Positions 54,536 to 63,843 of a stretch of 64,000 nucleotides of DNA are shown in pieces. The stretch's first letter is position 1; each line of letters begins with the position of its first letter. The position numbers were made by a program, and so were the translations under genes. The stretch lies in contig JAPLKG010000014.1 of assembly GCA_026388185.1 (NCBI GenBank), positions 124,001 to 188,000 on the forward strand. Direction: 5' to 3'. This DNA is from Candidatus Eisenbacteria bacterium (GTDB lineage: Bacteria; Eisenbacteria; RBG-16-71-46; JAFGJU01). The notes below the pieces were generated by a model. The model searched no databases, was not told the origin of the DNA, and worked only from the letters and a program-made list of their open reading frames with translations.

Positions 54536-55811
54536 GTCCATCATATTTCTTGTCCTTTCGCTGGCGCTTGCCGTTTCCTCGCCTTCTCTCGGCCAGCAGG
54601 CTGCCCAGCCCGGTTCTCGACCCGCGAGTCAATCCGCCGCTCAGCCAAGCGCCCGGCCCGCCGGCCTGCCTGCTGCGCAACCAGGCACGCAACCCACCGA
54701 GCTCGAAAAACAGATTCGGGGACAGGAGAAAGAGCTTGAGCAGACGAAGAAAGAGCTCGAACAGAAACGCAAGAAAGCGCGACTGCTCATGGGGAAAGAG
54801 AAGACGGCCTTCCAGGCGTTGAAACGCACGGAGGAAGAGCTTCGGCTTACCGAGAAGTACGTGCAGAAGTTGACGAAAAGAGAAGAGACGTTTGAGAGAG
54901 AGCTGACGGCTACAAGAGACGAGGTGACCGGGGCGCGTGAGGCACTCAGGCTCCAGACGGAGCTTCTGGCGTGGAGGCTCAGAGAGATCTACAAGTATGG
55001 CCGGACGAACTCACTCGAGTTCTTGCTTTCATCTGAGTCTTTCGCGCAGTTGCTCAGCCGATTTCGCTATCTTGCACTTGTGGCGGAGAGCGACAGAAAT
55101 CTCATGCAGGGATTCGACCATGAAAGGCTTCAGTTTGAAGCGAGCGAAGCCAAGTTGAGCCACCAGTTGGCCGGGGTTTCCTCTCTCAGGAACGAGAAAG
55201 AAAAGGAGAAGGGAAATCTACTCACGCTGAAGACGAGAAAACGCCAGACGGCCAGTCAGATTCAGAATGAACGAAGGAGCTACGAGGAAGCAGCGAAGGA
55301 GCTCGAAGGAGCGGCGGCCAGGATACAGGCCGTCCTTGAGCAACTGGAGAGAAGACGCAGGGAGGAACTCGCCAAGAAGATCCCCGCTCCGGAGTGGATG
55401 GCCCAGGCGGAGTTCGAGAAGAATCGTGGCACACTCAATTGGCCGGTTTCCGGGTCGATCACGGGCAAGTTTGGCAACAACACGCATCCGCGCTTTGGAA
55501 CCACCACGTTCAATCCGGGCGTAGACATCTCCGCACCTTTAGGAACCGAGATAAGGGCCGTGGCGAAAGCACGCGTGGATTACTCAAGCTGGCTTGCCGG
55601 TCTTGGCAATTGCATCATACTTGACCACGGAGGAGGCTACTATACGATTTATGCACACGCCTCCGAGGTTTTCGTGAGAGTAGGGCAAGAAGTCGCTATC
55701 GGGCAGGCCATAGGAAAAGTAGGCGACAGCGGGTCTCTGAAGGGTAGCTGCCTCCATTTCGAGATAAGAAAAGGAAAGCAGGCGCTCGACCCGACGGCGT
55801 GGCTCAGGTAG
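54519..55811 (+). CDS. EnvC-like murein hydrolase activator with degenerate LytM domain
   Basis: Secreted coiled-coil protein of 430 residues. A signal peptide (IFLVLSLALAVSSPSLGQ) is followed by a Pro/Ala/Gln-rich linker, a long coiled coil (~65-300) and a C-terminal LytM domain (~310-430). In the LytM fold the first zinc ligand, His in H-x-G-x-D, is replaced by Asn (FNPGVDISAP), while IYAHAS and CLHFEIRKG are kept. Loss of that ligand suggests it does not cut peptidoglycan itself but activates amidases, as EnvC does under FtsEX control. Start is GTG inside the ftsX end. The neighbour set ftsE-ftsX-envC strongly supports the role. No amidase gene is in the window. Confidence 0.88.
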   Translation: MRRKIRSIIFLVLSLALAVSSPSLGQQAAQPGSRPASQSAAQPSARPAGLPAAQPGTQPTELEKQIRGQEKELEQTKKELEQKRKKARLLMGKEKTAFQALKRTEEELRLTEKYVQKLTKREETFERELTATRDEVTGAREALRLQTELLAWRLREIYKYGRTNSLEFLLSSESFAQLLSRFRYLALVAESDRNLMQGFDHERLQFEASEAKLSHQLAGVSSLRNEKEKEKGNLLTLKTRKRQTASQIQNERRSYEEAAKELEGAAARIQAVLEQLERRRREELAKKIPAPEWMAQAEFEKNRGTLNWPVSGSITGKFGNNTHPRFGTTTFNPGVDISAPLGTEIRAVAKARVDYSSWLAGLGNCIILDHGGGYYTIYAHASEVFVRVGQEVAIGQAIGKVGDSGSLKGSCLHFEIRKGKQALDPTAWLR

Positions 55812-55823
55812 GGAGGAAGTTGA

Positions 55824-56939
55824 ATGGGTTTCAGGGACGTCATAAATCAGGAGCGGGCGAAGAAGTTCTTGAGCAACTGCATCGCCTCGGGTCGAATCGC
55901 GAACGGATACCTTTTCCATGGTCCCCGCGGCGTTGGAAAGTCCACCTTGGCCCTGGCGTTCGCCCAGGCTCTCAATTGCGACAACTGCGACCCCGAAGGA
56001 TGTGGCGTCTGCCGTACCTGCGGCAGGATTGCCAGGTTCCATCATCCTGACGTCACGTTCATTTTTCCCACGTCCTCAAAGAACGAACAGGAAGAAATTG
56101 CGGGCACGTTCAAGAGCCGAAGCGAGAATCCTCTGTTTATTCACACATTTTCGGAAGCAGCCTACATAAAGATTAAGACGATTCAAAGCCTTCGAACGGA
56201 TCTTGCGATGGGCGTGCGGGAAGGCAGGAGGCGGGTCGTCATCCTCGCGTACACCGAACGCATGATGCCGGAGGCTTCCAACTGTCTCCTCAAGATACTC
56301 GAGGAACCGATTGGCGGTGTCACCTTTGTGTTGACGGTGACAAGCCAGCACGTCCTTCTTCCAACGATTGTCTCGAGATGCCAGGCCGTCAAGTGCGACC
56401 CCCTCCCGGCAAGGGAAATCGAACGAGTTCTTGTTGAAAGAAAAGTGGCATCTCCCCAGGCGAGCGCGACTCTCGCCCGTCTTGCGGGAGGGAGCCTGTC
56501 AGTCGCTGTGGAATTAGCCGAGCAAGATATAGTAGAATATAGGAAACAGAGCTTGCACTACCTCAAGGAGATACAAAACGGGGAACCCGGGAAAATTCTC
56601 AAGATCGCCGAAGCGCTCGCGGCTCGAGGCGACAGGAACCAGGTCAGGATGTTCGCACACCTGGCACTCCTCTGGATGAGGGATCTGCTCTTGGTCAAAT
56701 GCGGAGCAAGGGCGGCAGACATAGCGAATCCGGACATGACGGATTCCCTGAGGGGGGAGGCTTCCGGAGTAGAGTTCGCCGAGCTGAGAAGGCGAATAGA
56801 GATCCTCGAAGAAATAGTCTCTTCCATGGAGCGGCACGTAGAGCTTTCTTTACTTCTTTCTTCTTCCTTTCTTAGACTGGCTGGCGTTGTGAAGGAGCCT
56901 TCACGACCGCTGGACATATGGAGGCAGGTTGGTGGCTGA
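55824..56939 (+). CDS. holB: DNA polymerase III subunit delta'
   Basis: Clamp-loader AAA+ subunit, 371 residues. It opens like delta' proteins (FRDVINQERAKKFLSNCIAS), with a P-loop HGPRGVGKSTLALAFAQ. A zinc-binding module with four Cys (CDNCDPEGCGVCRTC) and the sensor-1/SRC motif ASNCLLKILEEP and TIVSRCQAVKC follow. The C-terminal collar domain is less conserved. GGAGG lies 7 bases before the ATG. It overlaps ricT by 8 bases; the holB-ricT-metG-tatD-rsmA order is well known in Firmicutes and other phyla. Confidence 0.93.
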   Translation: MGFRDVINQERAKKFLSNCIASGRIANGYLFHGPRGVGKSTLALAFAQALNCDNCDPEGCGVCRTCGRIARFHHPDVTFIFPTSSKNEQEEIAGTFKSRSENPLFIHTFSEAAYIKIKTIQSLRTDLAMGVREGRRRVVILAYTERMMPEASNCLLKILEEPIGGVTFVLTVTSQHVLLPTIVSRCQAVKCDPLPAREIERVLVERKVASPQASATLARLAGGSLSVAVELAEQDIVEYRKQSLHYLKEIQNGEPGKILKIAEALAARGDRNQVRMFAHLALLWMRDLLLVKCGARAADIANPDMTDSLRGEASGVEFAELRRRIEILEEIVSSMERHVELSLLLSSSFLRLAGVVKEPSRPLDIWRQVGG

Positions 56940-57810
56940 GAATGCGGCAAACGAGGTAGTAGAGATTCTCTTCAAGGGTGAGAGAAAGGACGTTTTCCTC
57001 AACCCTTCATCCGTACCCCTCACTATCGGAGAGCACGTGATTGTTCAGGTAGAAAGAGGGGAAGACATGGGAAAAGTGATTCAGAAGGGTGGGCTGGCGG
57101 AAGGAAAGGGTCGTTCCCGTCATCTCAGGCAGATAGTTCGCAAGGCGACCCAAGAGGACATGACGAAGCTGCAGGATAATGACAAGCTCGAAGAGGATGC
57201 TTTCCGGATATGTCAGGAAAGAATAGCCGCCCGCGAGCTCAGGATGAGACTCGTGGACGTGGAATGTCAATTCGACCGCAACAGGATAACTTTCTACTTC
57301 ACGGCCGAGAAACGAGTGGATTTCCGAGAACTTGTCAAAGACCTGGCGGCCACTTTCAAGACAAGAATCGAGCTCCGTCAGATAGGCGTGCGCGACGAAG
57401 CGAGGAGGATGGGGGGGTACGGCGTCTGCGGAAAGAAGTACTGCTGTTCGACATTCCTGAGGGAATTCGAACCGGTGACTCTGAGGATGGCCAAGGAGCA
57501 GCAGCTTTCGTTGAGCCCCACGAAAATCTCCGGCGCGTGCGGACGCTTGATGTGCTGTCTCATGTATGAGGTTGATTTCTACAGGAACGAAGTCAAGAAA
57601 TTTCCGAAGGTGGGAACGAAATTTCAGTTGGGCGAGACGGAGCTAACCGTAACAAGGCTGGATTTCTTTGACGAGGCAGTTTTTGCGCAGGATGCCGCCG
57701 GAGTCGAGAAGAGGCTTTCTCTCGATCAGGTACCCGTCCAGAGGCAGGAGAGGCCGCCGATGAGAAGGCGGAAAGGCCCGAGACGGGACGGCGACGGTCC
57801 AAGAAGGTAG
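56932..57810 (+). CDS. ricT: PSP1-domain protein RicT (YaaT)
   Basis: Cytoplasmic protein of 292 residues with the PSP1 C-terminal domain. Diagnostic segments: CQERIAARELRMRLVDVECQ, DRNRITFYFTAEKRVDFREL, RIELRQIGVRDEARRMGGYG and the Cys-rich VCGKKYCCSTFL with ACGRLMCCLMYE. In Bacillus RicT joins RicA and RicF in a complex that binds iron-sulfur clusters and modulates RNase Y; the Cys residues here fit cluster binding. RicA and RicF are not in the window. Start is GTG at 56932, seven bases after GGAGG. A basic, Arg/Pro-rich tail ends the protein. Confidence 0.92.
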   Translation: MAENAANEVVEILFKGERKDVFLNPSSVPLTIGEHVIVQVERGEDMGKVIQKGGLAEGKGRSRHLRQIVRKATQEDMTKLQDNDKLEEDAFRICQERIAARELRMRLVDVECQFDRNRITFYFTAEKRVDFRELVKDLAATFKTRIELRQIGVRDEARRMGGYGVCGKKYCCSTFLREFEPVTLRMAKEQQLSLSPTKISGACGRLMCCLMYEVDFYRNEVKKFPKVGTKFQLGETELTVTRLDFFDEAVFAQDAAGVEKRLSLDQVPVQRQERPPMRRRKGPRRDGDGPRR

Positions 57811-57825
57811 GCGTAGAGAAGAAAG

Positions 57826-59364
57826 ATGGGGCAAGACAAGTTTTTTCTTACAACGGCGATTGACTACGTGAACAACGTTCCACATCTAGGGACGGCCTAC
57901 GAGAAGATTGCCGCCGATGCGATTGCAAGATTCAGGAGGCTTCTCGGCGAGGACACGTACTTCCTGATGGGAAACGATGAACACAGTGCCAACGTTGAGA
58001 AAGAGGCGGTGGCGAGGGGAATGGCACCGCAAGCCTACTGCGACAAGATGGCAGAGACCTTCGAGGGCATATGGAAAAAGCTCAACATCTCTTACGACGG
58101 ATTCATAAGGACGACCGATCCAAGACACGCTAAGGCCGTCCAGAAGCTATTCACGAAAATTCACGAACAGGGAGACATATACACCGGAGCGTACGAAGGC
58201 TGGTATTGCTTGTCCTGTGAGGCTTTCTACACCGAGAAGGACCTGGTGGAAGGAAGGTGTCCCGTCCACAAGGCGGAACCCAAGTGGATTTCGGAGAAGA
58301 ACCATTTCTTCAGACTCTCAAGATACCAGGACAGGCTGCTAGGGCACATCGAGGCGCATCCCGACTTCATTGTGCCGGAGATAAGGCGCAACGAGATCCT
58401 GAACGTCATCAAGTCGGGGCTCGAGGACGTCAGCGTTTCGCGGTCCAGCTTTCGATGGGGGATACCGCTGCCCATCGATGCATCGCAGACTATTTACGTC
58501 TGGTTCGACGCTCTCATCAACTACATTTCTGCAATCGGCTACGGCGACGACACGCCATTCTTCTCCAAACACTGGCCCGCCGACCTTCACATAATCGGCA
58601 AGGACATTACGCGCTTCCATTGCATTCTGTGGCCGGCGATGCTGATGAGCGCCGGCCTGGCCCTTCCCAGGACCATTCTCGGCCACGGATTCGTTTCGTT
58701 CAAGGGCGAACGAATGAGCAAGTCACTCGGGAACATCGTCAATCCTCTGGACGTGGTCGACAAGTTTGGGGCAGATCCATTGAGATACTACCTGCTCCGC
58801 GAAGTTCCTCTCGACAGAGACGGGGATTTTTCGTGGGAGCTCTTCGTAGAGAGATACAACGCCGATCTGGCCAACGACCTCGGTAATCTCTTGAGCAGAA
58901 CGCTTGCCATGCTGGTGCGCTACAACGGAGGTCGCGTCGAGGACGCGCCGATCGATGGCGGGAAGCCAGGCGAACTCAAGGCGGTTGCAGAAAGTTGCAT
59001 AGGCGAGTACGTCGGGTTCATGAAAAGTTACGAGGTGGACATGGCCGTTCAATCCACCTGGAGACTCATAAGGCGGGCCAACCAGTTTATCGAGGAAACC
59101 GCTCCCTGGCAGTTGGCAAAGGATCCCTCAAAGAGGGGGCTCCTTCTTTCCGTGCTGAACGGGCTGCTTGAGTCCATAAGGATCATTTCGGTTCTGCTTG
59201 TTCCGATAATGCCGGCAAAGGCGAGTGAGATGTGGAGGAGCGCACACTTTAGTGGTGCTCCAGACGACGGACAAATGCAGTCGTTGCGCTGGAGCGAGAA
59301 AGTCATCGAACCCGGTCGCGTGGTGACTCAGCCGGCGCCTCTCTTCCCCAGGATTACTACATAG
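57826..59364 (+). CDS. metG: Methionyl-tRNA synthetase
   Basis: Class I aminoacyl-tRNA synthetase, 512 residues. The nucleotide-binding signature reads VPHLGTAY, with Thr in place of the last His of HxGH. The connective-peptide knuckle has Cys-x2-Cys (CLSCEAFYTEKDLVEGRCPV, then H). The KMSKS loop is GERMSKSLGNIVNP near residue 295. The anticodon domain follows. It lacks the C-terminal tRNA-binding (Arc1p/EMAP-like) domain found in longer forms. AGAAGAAAG precedes the ATG, 15 bases after ricT. The stop touches the TTG used for tatD. Confidence 0.95.
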   Translation: MGQDKFFLTTAIDYVNNVPHLGTAYEKIAADAIARFRRLLGEDTYFLMGNDEHSANVEKEAVARGMAPQAYCDKMAETFEGIWKKLNISYDGFIRTTDPRHAKAVQKLFTKIHEQGDIYTGAYEGWYCLSCEAFYTEKDLVEGRCPVHKAEPKWISEKNHFFRLSRYQDRLLGHIEAHPDFIVPEIRRNEILNVIKSGLEDVSVSRSSFRWGIPLPIDASQTIYVWFDALINYISAIGYGDDTPFFSKHWPADLHIIGKDITRFHCILWPAMLMSAGLALPRTILGHGFVSFKGERMSKSLGNIVNPLDVVDKFGADPLRYYLLREVPLDRDGDFSWELFVERYNADLANDLGNLLSRTLAMLVRYNGGRVEDAPIDGGKPGELKAVAESCIGEYVGFMKSYEVDMAVQSTWRLIRRANQFIEETAPWQLAKDPSKRGLLLSVLNGLLESIRIISVLLVPIMPAKASEMWRSAHFSGAPDDGQMQSLRWSEKVIEPGRVVTQPAPLFPRITT

Positions 59365-60210
59365 TTGATCTTGCCCTTCAACGATTCGGGTGGGGAATTG
59401 GTAGACACTCACGTTCATCTCTTGAGCAGACAGTTCGGTCGCGACAGGGAAAGCGTGATCGAACGCGCCTTCCAAGCCGGGAACGAATTTCTCGTCGAGG
59501 TGGCCACAGATTTACTCACGAGCGAGCGCGCGGTCAACCTGGCTCTAAAGTTTGATGGAATCTACGCCGCTGTCGGCATACACCCTCACGACGCACAGAC
59601 ATTCGACGATAAGGCACTGGGACTTCTTGAAAAACTCGCCGGCAAACCCGGCGTCGTCGCCATTGGTGAGACGGGCCTGGATTTCTACAGGGACCTTTCC
59701 CCCAGGGACGTTCAGGCAAGAGTGTTCGCGGAACAAATATCTCTGGCGAGACGGCGTAATCTTCCGCTGGTCATCCACATCCGGAACGCGTACCACGAGG
59801 CCCTGGAAATCCTTGAAAGGGAACAAGCCTTTGAGGTCGGCGGTGTGCTTCACTGTTTTTCCGGTGACGCCGCGTCTGCCGAAAGGGCCCTCGGACTGGG
59901 TTTCGCGCTCGGCTTCGGAGGAACAATCACCTACGAAGGGAGTGGGAGCAGTCGGCTCGCGACAACCCTTCCGCTGAAGAACATTGTTCTGGAAACCGAC
60001 TGTCCTTATCTCTCACCGGTACAACACAGGCAGGAGAGGAACGAGCCCGCCTACGTGGGCCTTGTGCTGGATTGCCTCGCCAAGCTCAGGGGCATTCCCA
60101 GAGAGAAGGTAGACGAGCTGACGACTCTAAACGCCCACGAGTTGTTTCGCGTCAAAAGGAGCCTCGTCTCAAGGAAGTCGAACCCGACGGACAAGAAGGA
60201 CACAAGATGA
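59365..60210 (+). CDS. tatD: TatD-family metal-dependent hydrolase
   Basis: TIM-barrel nuclease/hydrolase of 281 residues. The metal ligands are all seen: VDTHVHLL, VGIHPHDA, IGETGLDFYRD, VIHIRNAYHEA, LHCFSGD and VLETDCPYLSP. TatD enzymes work as 3'-5' exonucleases and D-aminoacyl-tRNA or DNA-repair factors. The frame opens with TTG at 59365, directly after the metG stop. A TTG at 59398 just before VDTHVHL would give the shorter family-typical N-terminus but has a poor SD. The end overlaps the rsmA start (ATGA). Confidence 0.93.
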   Translation: MILPFNDSGGELVDTHVHLLSRQFGRDRESVIERAFQAGNEFLVEVATDLLTSERAVNLALKFDGIYAAVGIHPHDAQTFDDKALGLLEKLAGKPGVVAIGETGLDFYRDLSPRDVQARVFAEQISLARRRNLPLVIHIRNAYHEALEILEREQAFEVGGVLHCFSGDAASAERALGLGFALGFGGTITYEGSGSSRLATTLPLKNIVLETDCPYLSPVQHRQERNEPAYVGLVLDCLAKLRGIPREKVDELTTLNAHELFRVKRSLVSRKSNPTDKKDTR

Positions 60211-61154
60211 GTCTTCCCGAGGCAAGTCCTCGCGCAACTCCTCTACTCGATCCCCATTCTGCTCGCCAGATTTTGCGCTCCAATGGGTTGAGGCCCCGCA
60301 AGAAGCTGGGCCAGAATTTTCTCGTGGATTCCAACGTATCAAAGAAGCTGGTCGGCATGCTCGCCCCACGCAGCGGAGAGGCATTTCTGGAGATCGGGGC
60401 CGGCCTCGGGGCGCTGACCCTGCCGCTGGCAGAGAGCGGGGCGAAAGTGTTCGCCGTGGAAATCGACCCGAGACTTACGCCATTACTGAGAGCGATTGTC
60501 GGCAGATTCGAGAACGTTCGGTTGATAGAGAAAGGCATTCTTGAGGTGGAGATCCCGGCCCTACTCGCACAGGCGGGCGTTCGTCGCATACACGTCCTGG
60601 GAAATCTGCCTTACAACATAACCACGCAGATACTGCTCTATCTCGTGGAGAATCGAAAACACATCGGGAAGGTTCTCGTCACAGTGCAGAAAGAGTACGC
60701 CGAGCGCCTGGTCGCGAAGCCAGGAACGCGCCTCCGTGGCTCTATCAGTGTGCTCGCGCAGTTCCATTCTACAATTGAGAAGATGATGGCGATCTCTCCG
60801 ACCTGTTTTTTCCCCGAACCTGACGTAACCTCCACCGTTCTGAAGCTTGTGTTTCGCGAGGAACCGGCCATCAGGGTCAAAGACGAAGGCATCTTCAGGG
60901 ACCTGGTGCGCGCGGCCTTTGCGCACAGAAGAAAGATGCTGCTCAATAGTATCGCCGAGTGGCTACGGCTCGGCAAGTCGAGGATCGCGGTGTTGCTCGA
61001 GGCCGCTCGCGTGGATGGCTCAAAGAGAGCGGAGCAGCTTACGTTGGAGGAATTGGCCAGAATTGCCGATGTTTTCTATGACGAGAGGCTTTCCTTTCCG
61101 GCGGAACGACGGTCGACAGAACGACACCGGGATGGCAGGTCGGGGATGGAATGA
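60207..61154 (+). CDS. rsmA: 16S rRNA dimethyladenosine transferase RsmA (KsgA)
   Basis: SAM-dependent enzyme, 315 residues, that dimethylates A1518 and A1519 in 16S rRNA. Motifs: RPRKKLGQNFLVDSN, the SAM site FLEIGAGLGALTLPLA, VFAVEIDPRL, the catalytic HVLGNLPYNITTQIL, and the C-terminal FAHRRKMLLNSI. The longer frame from 60072 runs inside tatD; the ATG at 60207 overlaps the tatD stop and gives the right length. The last ~25 residues are a basic extension (from AERRSTERHRD). Confidence 0.95.
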   Translation: MSLPEASPRATPLLDPHSARQILRSNGLRPRKKLGQNFLVDSNVSKKLVGMLAPRSGEAFLEIGAGLGALTLPLAESGAKVFAVEIDPRLTPLLRAIVGRFENVRLIEKGILEVEIPALLAQAGVRRIHVLGNLPYNITTQILLYLVENRKHIGKVLVTVQKEYAERLVAKPGTRLRGSISVLAQFHSTIEKMMAISPTCFFPEPDVTSTVLKLVFREEPAIRVKDEGIFRDLVRAAFAHRRKMLLNSIAEWLRLGKSRIAVLLEAARVDGSKRAEQLTLEELARIADVFYDERLSFPAERRSTERHRDGRSGME

Positions 61155-61191
61155 AAATAGAATCACCAGGTGAACGCGGAGCGAATACAGA

Positions 61192-63087
61192 GTGAGGACA
61201 GAGCGGGGACGAAGCGACTGTAGGACGAGGGCGCACAAGGCCGTGCGCCCGCGAGTGTTTTTCGCTGCTTTATGCGTGCTGGTGTCGGCGTTCGCCGCGT
61301 CGAGTCTCACTCCGGTCCAAGCTCAAACAAGTGGCGAAGCCGACGGTTCGGGGGAGCCGGAAGCGTCGATTGGGCCGATTACATACAACACCGGCTACAC
61401 GCTCAACCGGACAACCGCCAACTGGGATCAAGACTTGAGTCTCGACTTCTCCGCGAGAGGCATTTCCGTGTTCACTCGGACAAACGGAACCGTATATTCC
61501 GACACGGAATCGAAGAGCAAAAGGCGAAACAGTGCAAGCAACCTGTCCATCAGTTACGCTGCGAGTGAACGGCTTTCCGTGGGACTCGATTTGGACATAT
61601 CTCGTTACAACGACAATTTTCTCCGCAAGCAATACAACTCTGACCAAGTGTCAGCCAGAGCGGTGTATTCGCTTCCCAAGTCACGTGGGTTCTCAGCCGA
61701 TCTGACCGCAACGGCGGGCTCTGTCAATGACGTGAAGCCCACATATAAGGGCTCGGGCACTACTTCCAGCCTGAAGCTCAACAGTAAATATTCTTTCGCT
61801 CTGCCCTGTACGTTACAGGTCAATGCGTCCGGCGATCTCGCCAACAGACGTTCGCAGGACTTGAGGACCGAATTCTTGACTCGCGATAAGGACGTCAAGG
61901 AATCGATTGACGCAACGCTGGGCGTGAAACCTCACAAAAGCACGGACATCCGCCTTGGGTTCAGCAATTCCAATAGCAGGCTTCAATACCCGCTCTCCGG
62001 ACAGCAAGAAACCTGGACGTCCGCGTCGACGATCGTGAACGGCAACCTGGACTTCAAGGCAAGAGGAGACATTACGTTGACTGCCACAGGGAAATACAGT
62101 GACAGCGATGTGACCTACGATCTGGACAGGACGAAGTCCAGCACCTTTCTCTCAAAATCTATGTCCACACGGCTCAGCGTGCCCGCGATATTGGGGACGA
62201 GCGTCTCCTCCAACTTCGACATGGAAAATGCGCACAGTGTGATGGGGAGCGGACGAAACGGCGACATCAAGACAAGGACTCTCTCCGGAAGAATCGGGCG
62301 CCGCCTTACGTCCGGCATCTCTTCTGAAATAGTGGGAAGCATCAGTCTCGCCCAGTATTTCTTCTACGACGTGGGCAGCATCGGAGATGACAGAGACATT
62401 TACAAGGACGGCATCTCCGTCGGCGTGACGATTGGGAAGCCCGGCTCACCCTACAGCGGCTCTGCTACGATAAAGAGAGATCTCGAAGAGATGGTCTACG
62501 TTCGTTCGATGAATTCCGGCAACAACAGGAACGCGGAGATCTACTCCGCCACGGGTTCCTTCAGTTACAAGCGGGGTACGCTCACCTTCACGCAGATTGC
62601 GTCATCGACACTGAACTACACTCTGTTTCACTTTAGCGAGGACCAGAACGCGCTATCCAGAACGACGAGCATCTCCTCGATGGTGGATTTTCCCTGGACC
62701 AAGAAGGCGTCGTTCAAGCTGGCTCACACCTACAGATTACAGGACAGTGGACGCTACACGACTGTGGTGGGGGGAGGCAGTGACGTTTACCAAAGGTCAG
62801 GGGGCAGCGTTACGGAGGAGCTGAACCTGACGAGCGACTACAGCCTCACGAGCGATCTTAAGGTTTCAATTGGGCAAAAATTTCACCAATCGAGGAATTT
62901 TCGCTTCGTGAGCGGGGGAAAGAAGTATTCTTCTCCCGTGAGGCTTCTCGAGCTTCTGCAGAATCTGAGTTTGAGCTACAGTATGGGAGACAACGGCAGC
63001 GTCCAGATAACGGTGTCCAAAACACTTTCGGCTTTCGGTACGAGCTACTGGAATGCCGCGGCGGCACTTTCGCGGACTTTCTTCTAA
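61192..63087 (+). CDS. Putative outer-membrane beta-barrel protein
   Basis: Exported protein of 631 residues, not assigned to a known family. A signal peptide (VFFAALCVLVSAFAASSLTPVQAQ) ends near residue 45. The rest is almost all alternating hydrophobic/polar strands rich in Ser, Thr, Asn and Gly, for example LSISYAASERLSVGLDLDIS, GFSADLTATAGSVNDVKP and SLSYSMGDNGSVQITVSK. The last residue is Phe (ALSRTFF), as expected for BAM-dependent barrels. I estimate 24 or more strands, so a large barrel is plausible. Start is taken as GTG at 61192; a GTG at 61243 is an alternative. It lies 37 bases after rsmA and 14 bases before a lipoprotein gene, so it could be part of an envelope complex with it. 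Confidence 0.75.
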   Translation: MRTERGRSDCRTRAHKAVRPRVFFAALCVLVSAFAASSLTPVQAQTSGEADGSGEPEASIGPITYNTGYTLNRTTANWDQDLSLDFSARGISVFTRTNGTVYSDTESKSKRRNSASNLSISYAASERLSVGLDLDISRYNDNFLRKQYNSDQVSARAVYSLPKSRGFSADLTATAGSVNDVKPTYKGSGTTSSLKLNSKYSFALPCTLQVNASGDLANRRSQDLRTEFLTRDKDVKESIDATLGVKPHKSTDIRLGFSNSNSRLQYPLSGQQETWTSASTIVNGNLDFKARGDITLTATGKYSDSDVTYDLDRTKSSTFLSKSMSTRLSVPAILGTSVSSNFDMENAHSVMGSGRNGDIKTRTLSGRIGRRLTSGISSEIVGSISLAQYFFYDVGSIGDDRDIYKDGISVGVTIGKPGSPYSGSATIKRDLEEMVYVRSMNSGNNRNAEIYSATGSFSYKRGTLTFTQIASSTLNYTLFHFSEDQNALSRTTSISSMVDFPWTKKASFKLAHTYRLQDSGRYTTVVGGGSDVYQRSGGSVTEELNLTSDYSLTSDLKVSIGQKFHQSRNFRFVSGGKKYSSPVRLLELLQNLSLSYSMGDNGSVQITVSKTLSAFGTSYWNAAAALSRTFF

Positions 63088-63101
63088 GGTGGTTGCGTGA
63101 T

Positions 63102-63698
63102 ATGGTTTGCAGGATGAGATTCTGGGGCGCCTTTTCAATATTCGTTCTGGTTTCGGTTCTCGTTTGCGGCTGCGGGCTTTTCGAGCCTCGCACGCCGGAA
63201 GCTCCCGGGACCGGGGGTACGCCGTGGATACCGCCCACTGCACCGGAGACGGTGCTTGTCAACATTGAGAACTCCATGTACGGCAAGGTAATCGGCAACT
63301 ACGTGCAGAACTTCACGGACGATCTGGCGTTTCATCCCGATCCTTCCGATTCTGTCGAACTGTCGGCAACGCAACCCACCGTCTATGACAACTGGACACT
63401 CGACGTGGAACGCACAGTCACGCAGGCGATATTCGATCAGGCGGCTCTCCTCGACCTGGCGTTTACACAGCGCGACGCGCCCGTCTACGTCGATTCAGAC
63501 CACTGCGTTTTGTACTACACGTACCTGCTCCAAGTTACGCTCAAGACGGGCGGCACCGAGTACTTCCGCGGCCTCGTCGAATTCCACATGCGCAGAGAGG
63601 GCGGGTCGAACTGGTACGTCTACGTGTGGATAGACAAGAGAGACCCCGACTTTCTCAGCTCCAGGACGTGGGGTAACCTCAAGGGAACAAAGAGATAA
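63102..63698 (+). CDS. Lipoprotein, paralogue of the 27786 family
   Basis: Predicted lipoprotein of 198 residues. The signal region FSIFVLVSVLVCGC gives a near-standard lipobox (VCGC). After a Pro/Gly-rich linker it reads TAPETVLVNIENSMYGKVIG, NYVQNFTDDLAFHPDPSDSV and ends in strands with EFHMRREGGSNWYVYVWIDK. This plan matches the lipoproteins at 27786 and 63844 and a SnoaL/NTF2-like fold. Starts at 63093 (TTG), 63102 (ATG) and 63114 (ATG) are all open; AAGGTGG is 9 bases before 63102. Function unknown. Confidence 0.78.
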   Translation: MVCRMRFWGAFSIFVLVSVLVCGCGLFEPRTPEAPGTGGTPWIPPTAPETVLVNIENSMYGKVIGNYVQNFTDDLAFHPDPSDSVELSATQPTVYDNWTLDVERTVTQAIFDQAALLDLAFTQRDAPVYVDSDHCVLYYTYLLQVTLKTGGTEYFRGLVEFHMRREGGSNWYVYVWIDKRDPDFLSSRTWGNLKGTKR

Positions 63699-63754
63699 CG
63701 GGATTCGGCTCCGAGGCGCCCCTCTCCACTGCAATCAGTCGCTTCGAATTGAGT

Positions 63755-63784
63755 TTGACCGCGGCGCCAGGTGTGTGGTATAAT
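63755..63784 (+). promoter_or_regulatory. Sigma70-like promoter for the last lipoprotein gene
   Basis: TTGACC (63755-63760), 18 bases, TATAAT (63779-63784), 59 bases before the ATG. The -10 box is perfect. Confidence 0.6.
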
Positions 63785-63843
63785 ACATGAGGACAGGACT
63801 GGAGTTCGGGCATGGACGTGGGGATATTTCTGGAGGACATCAA

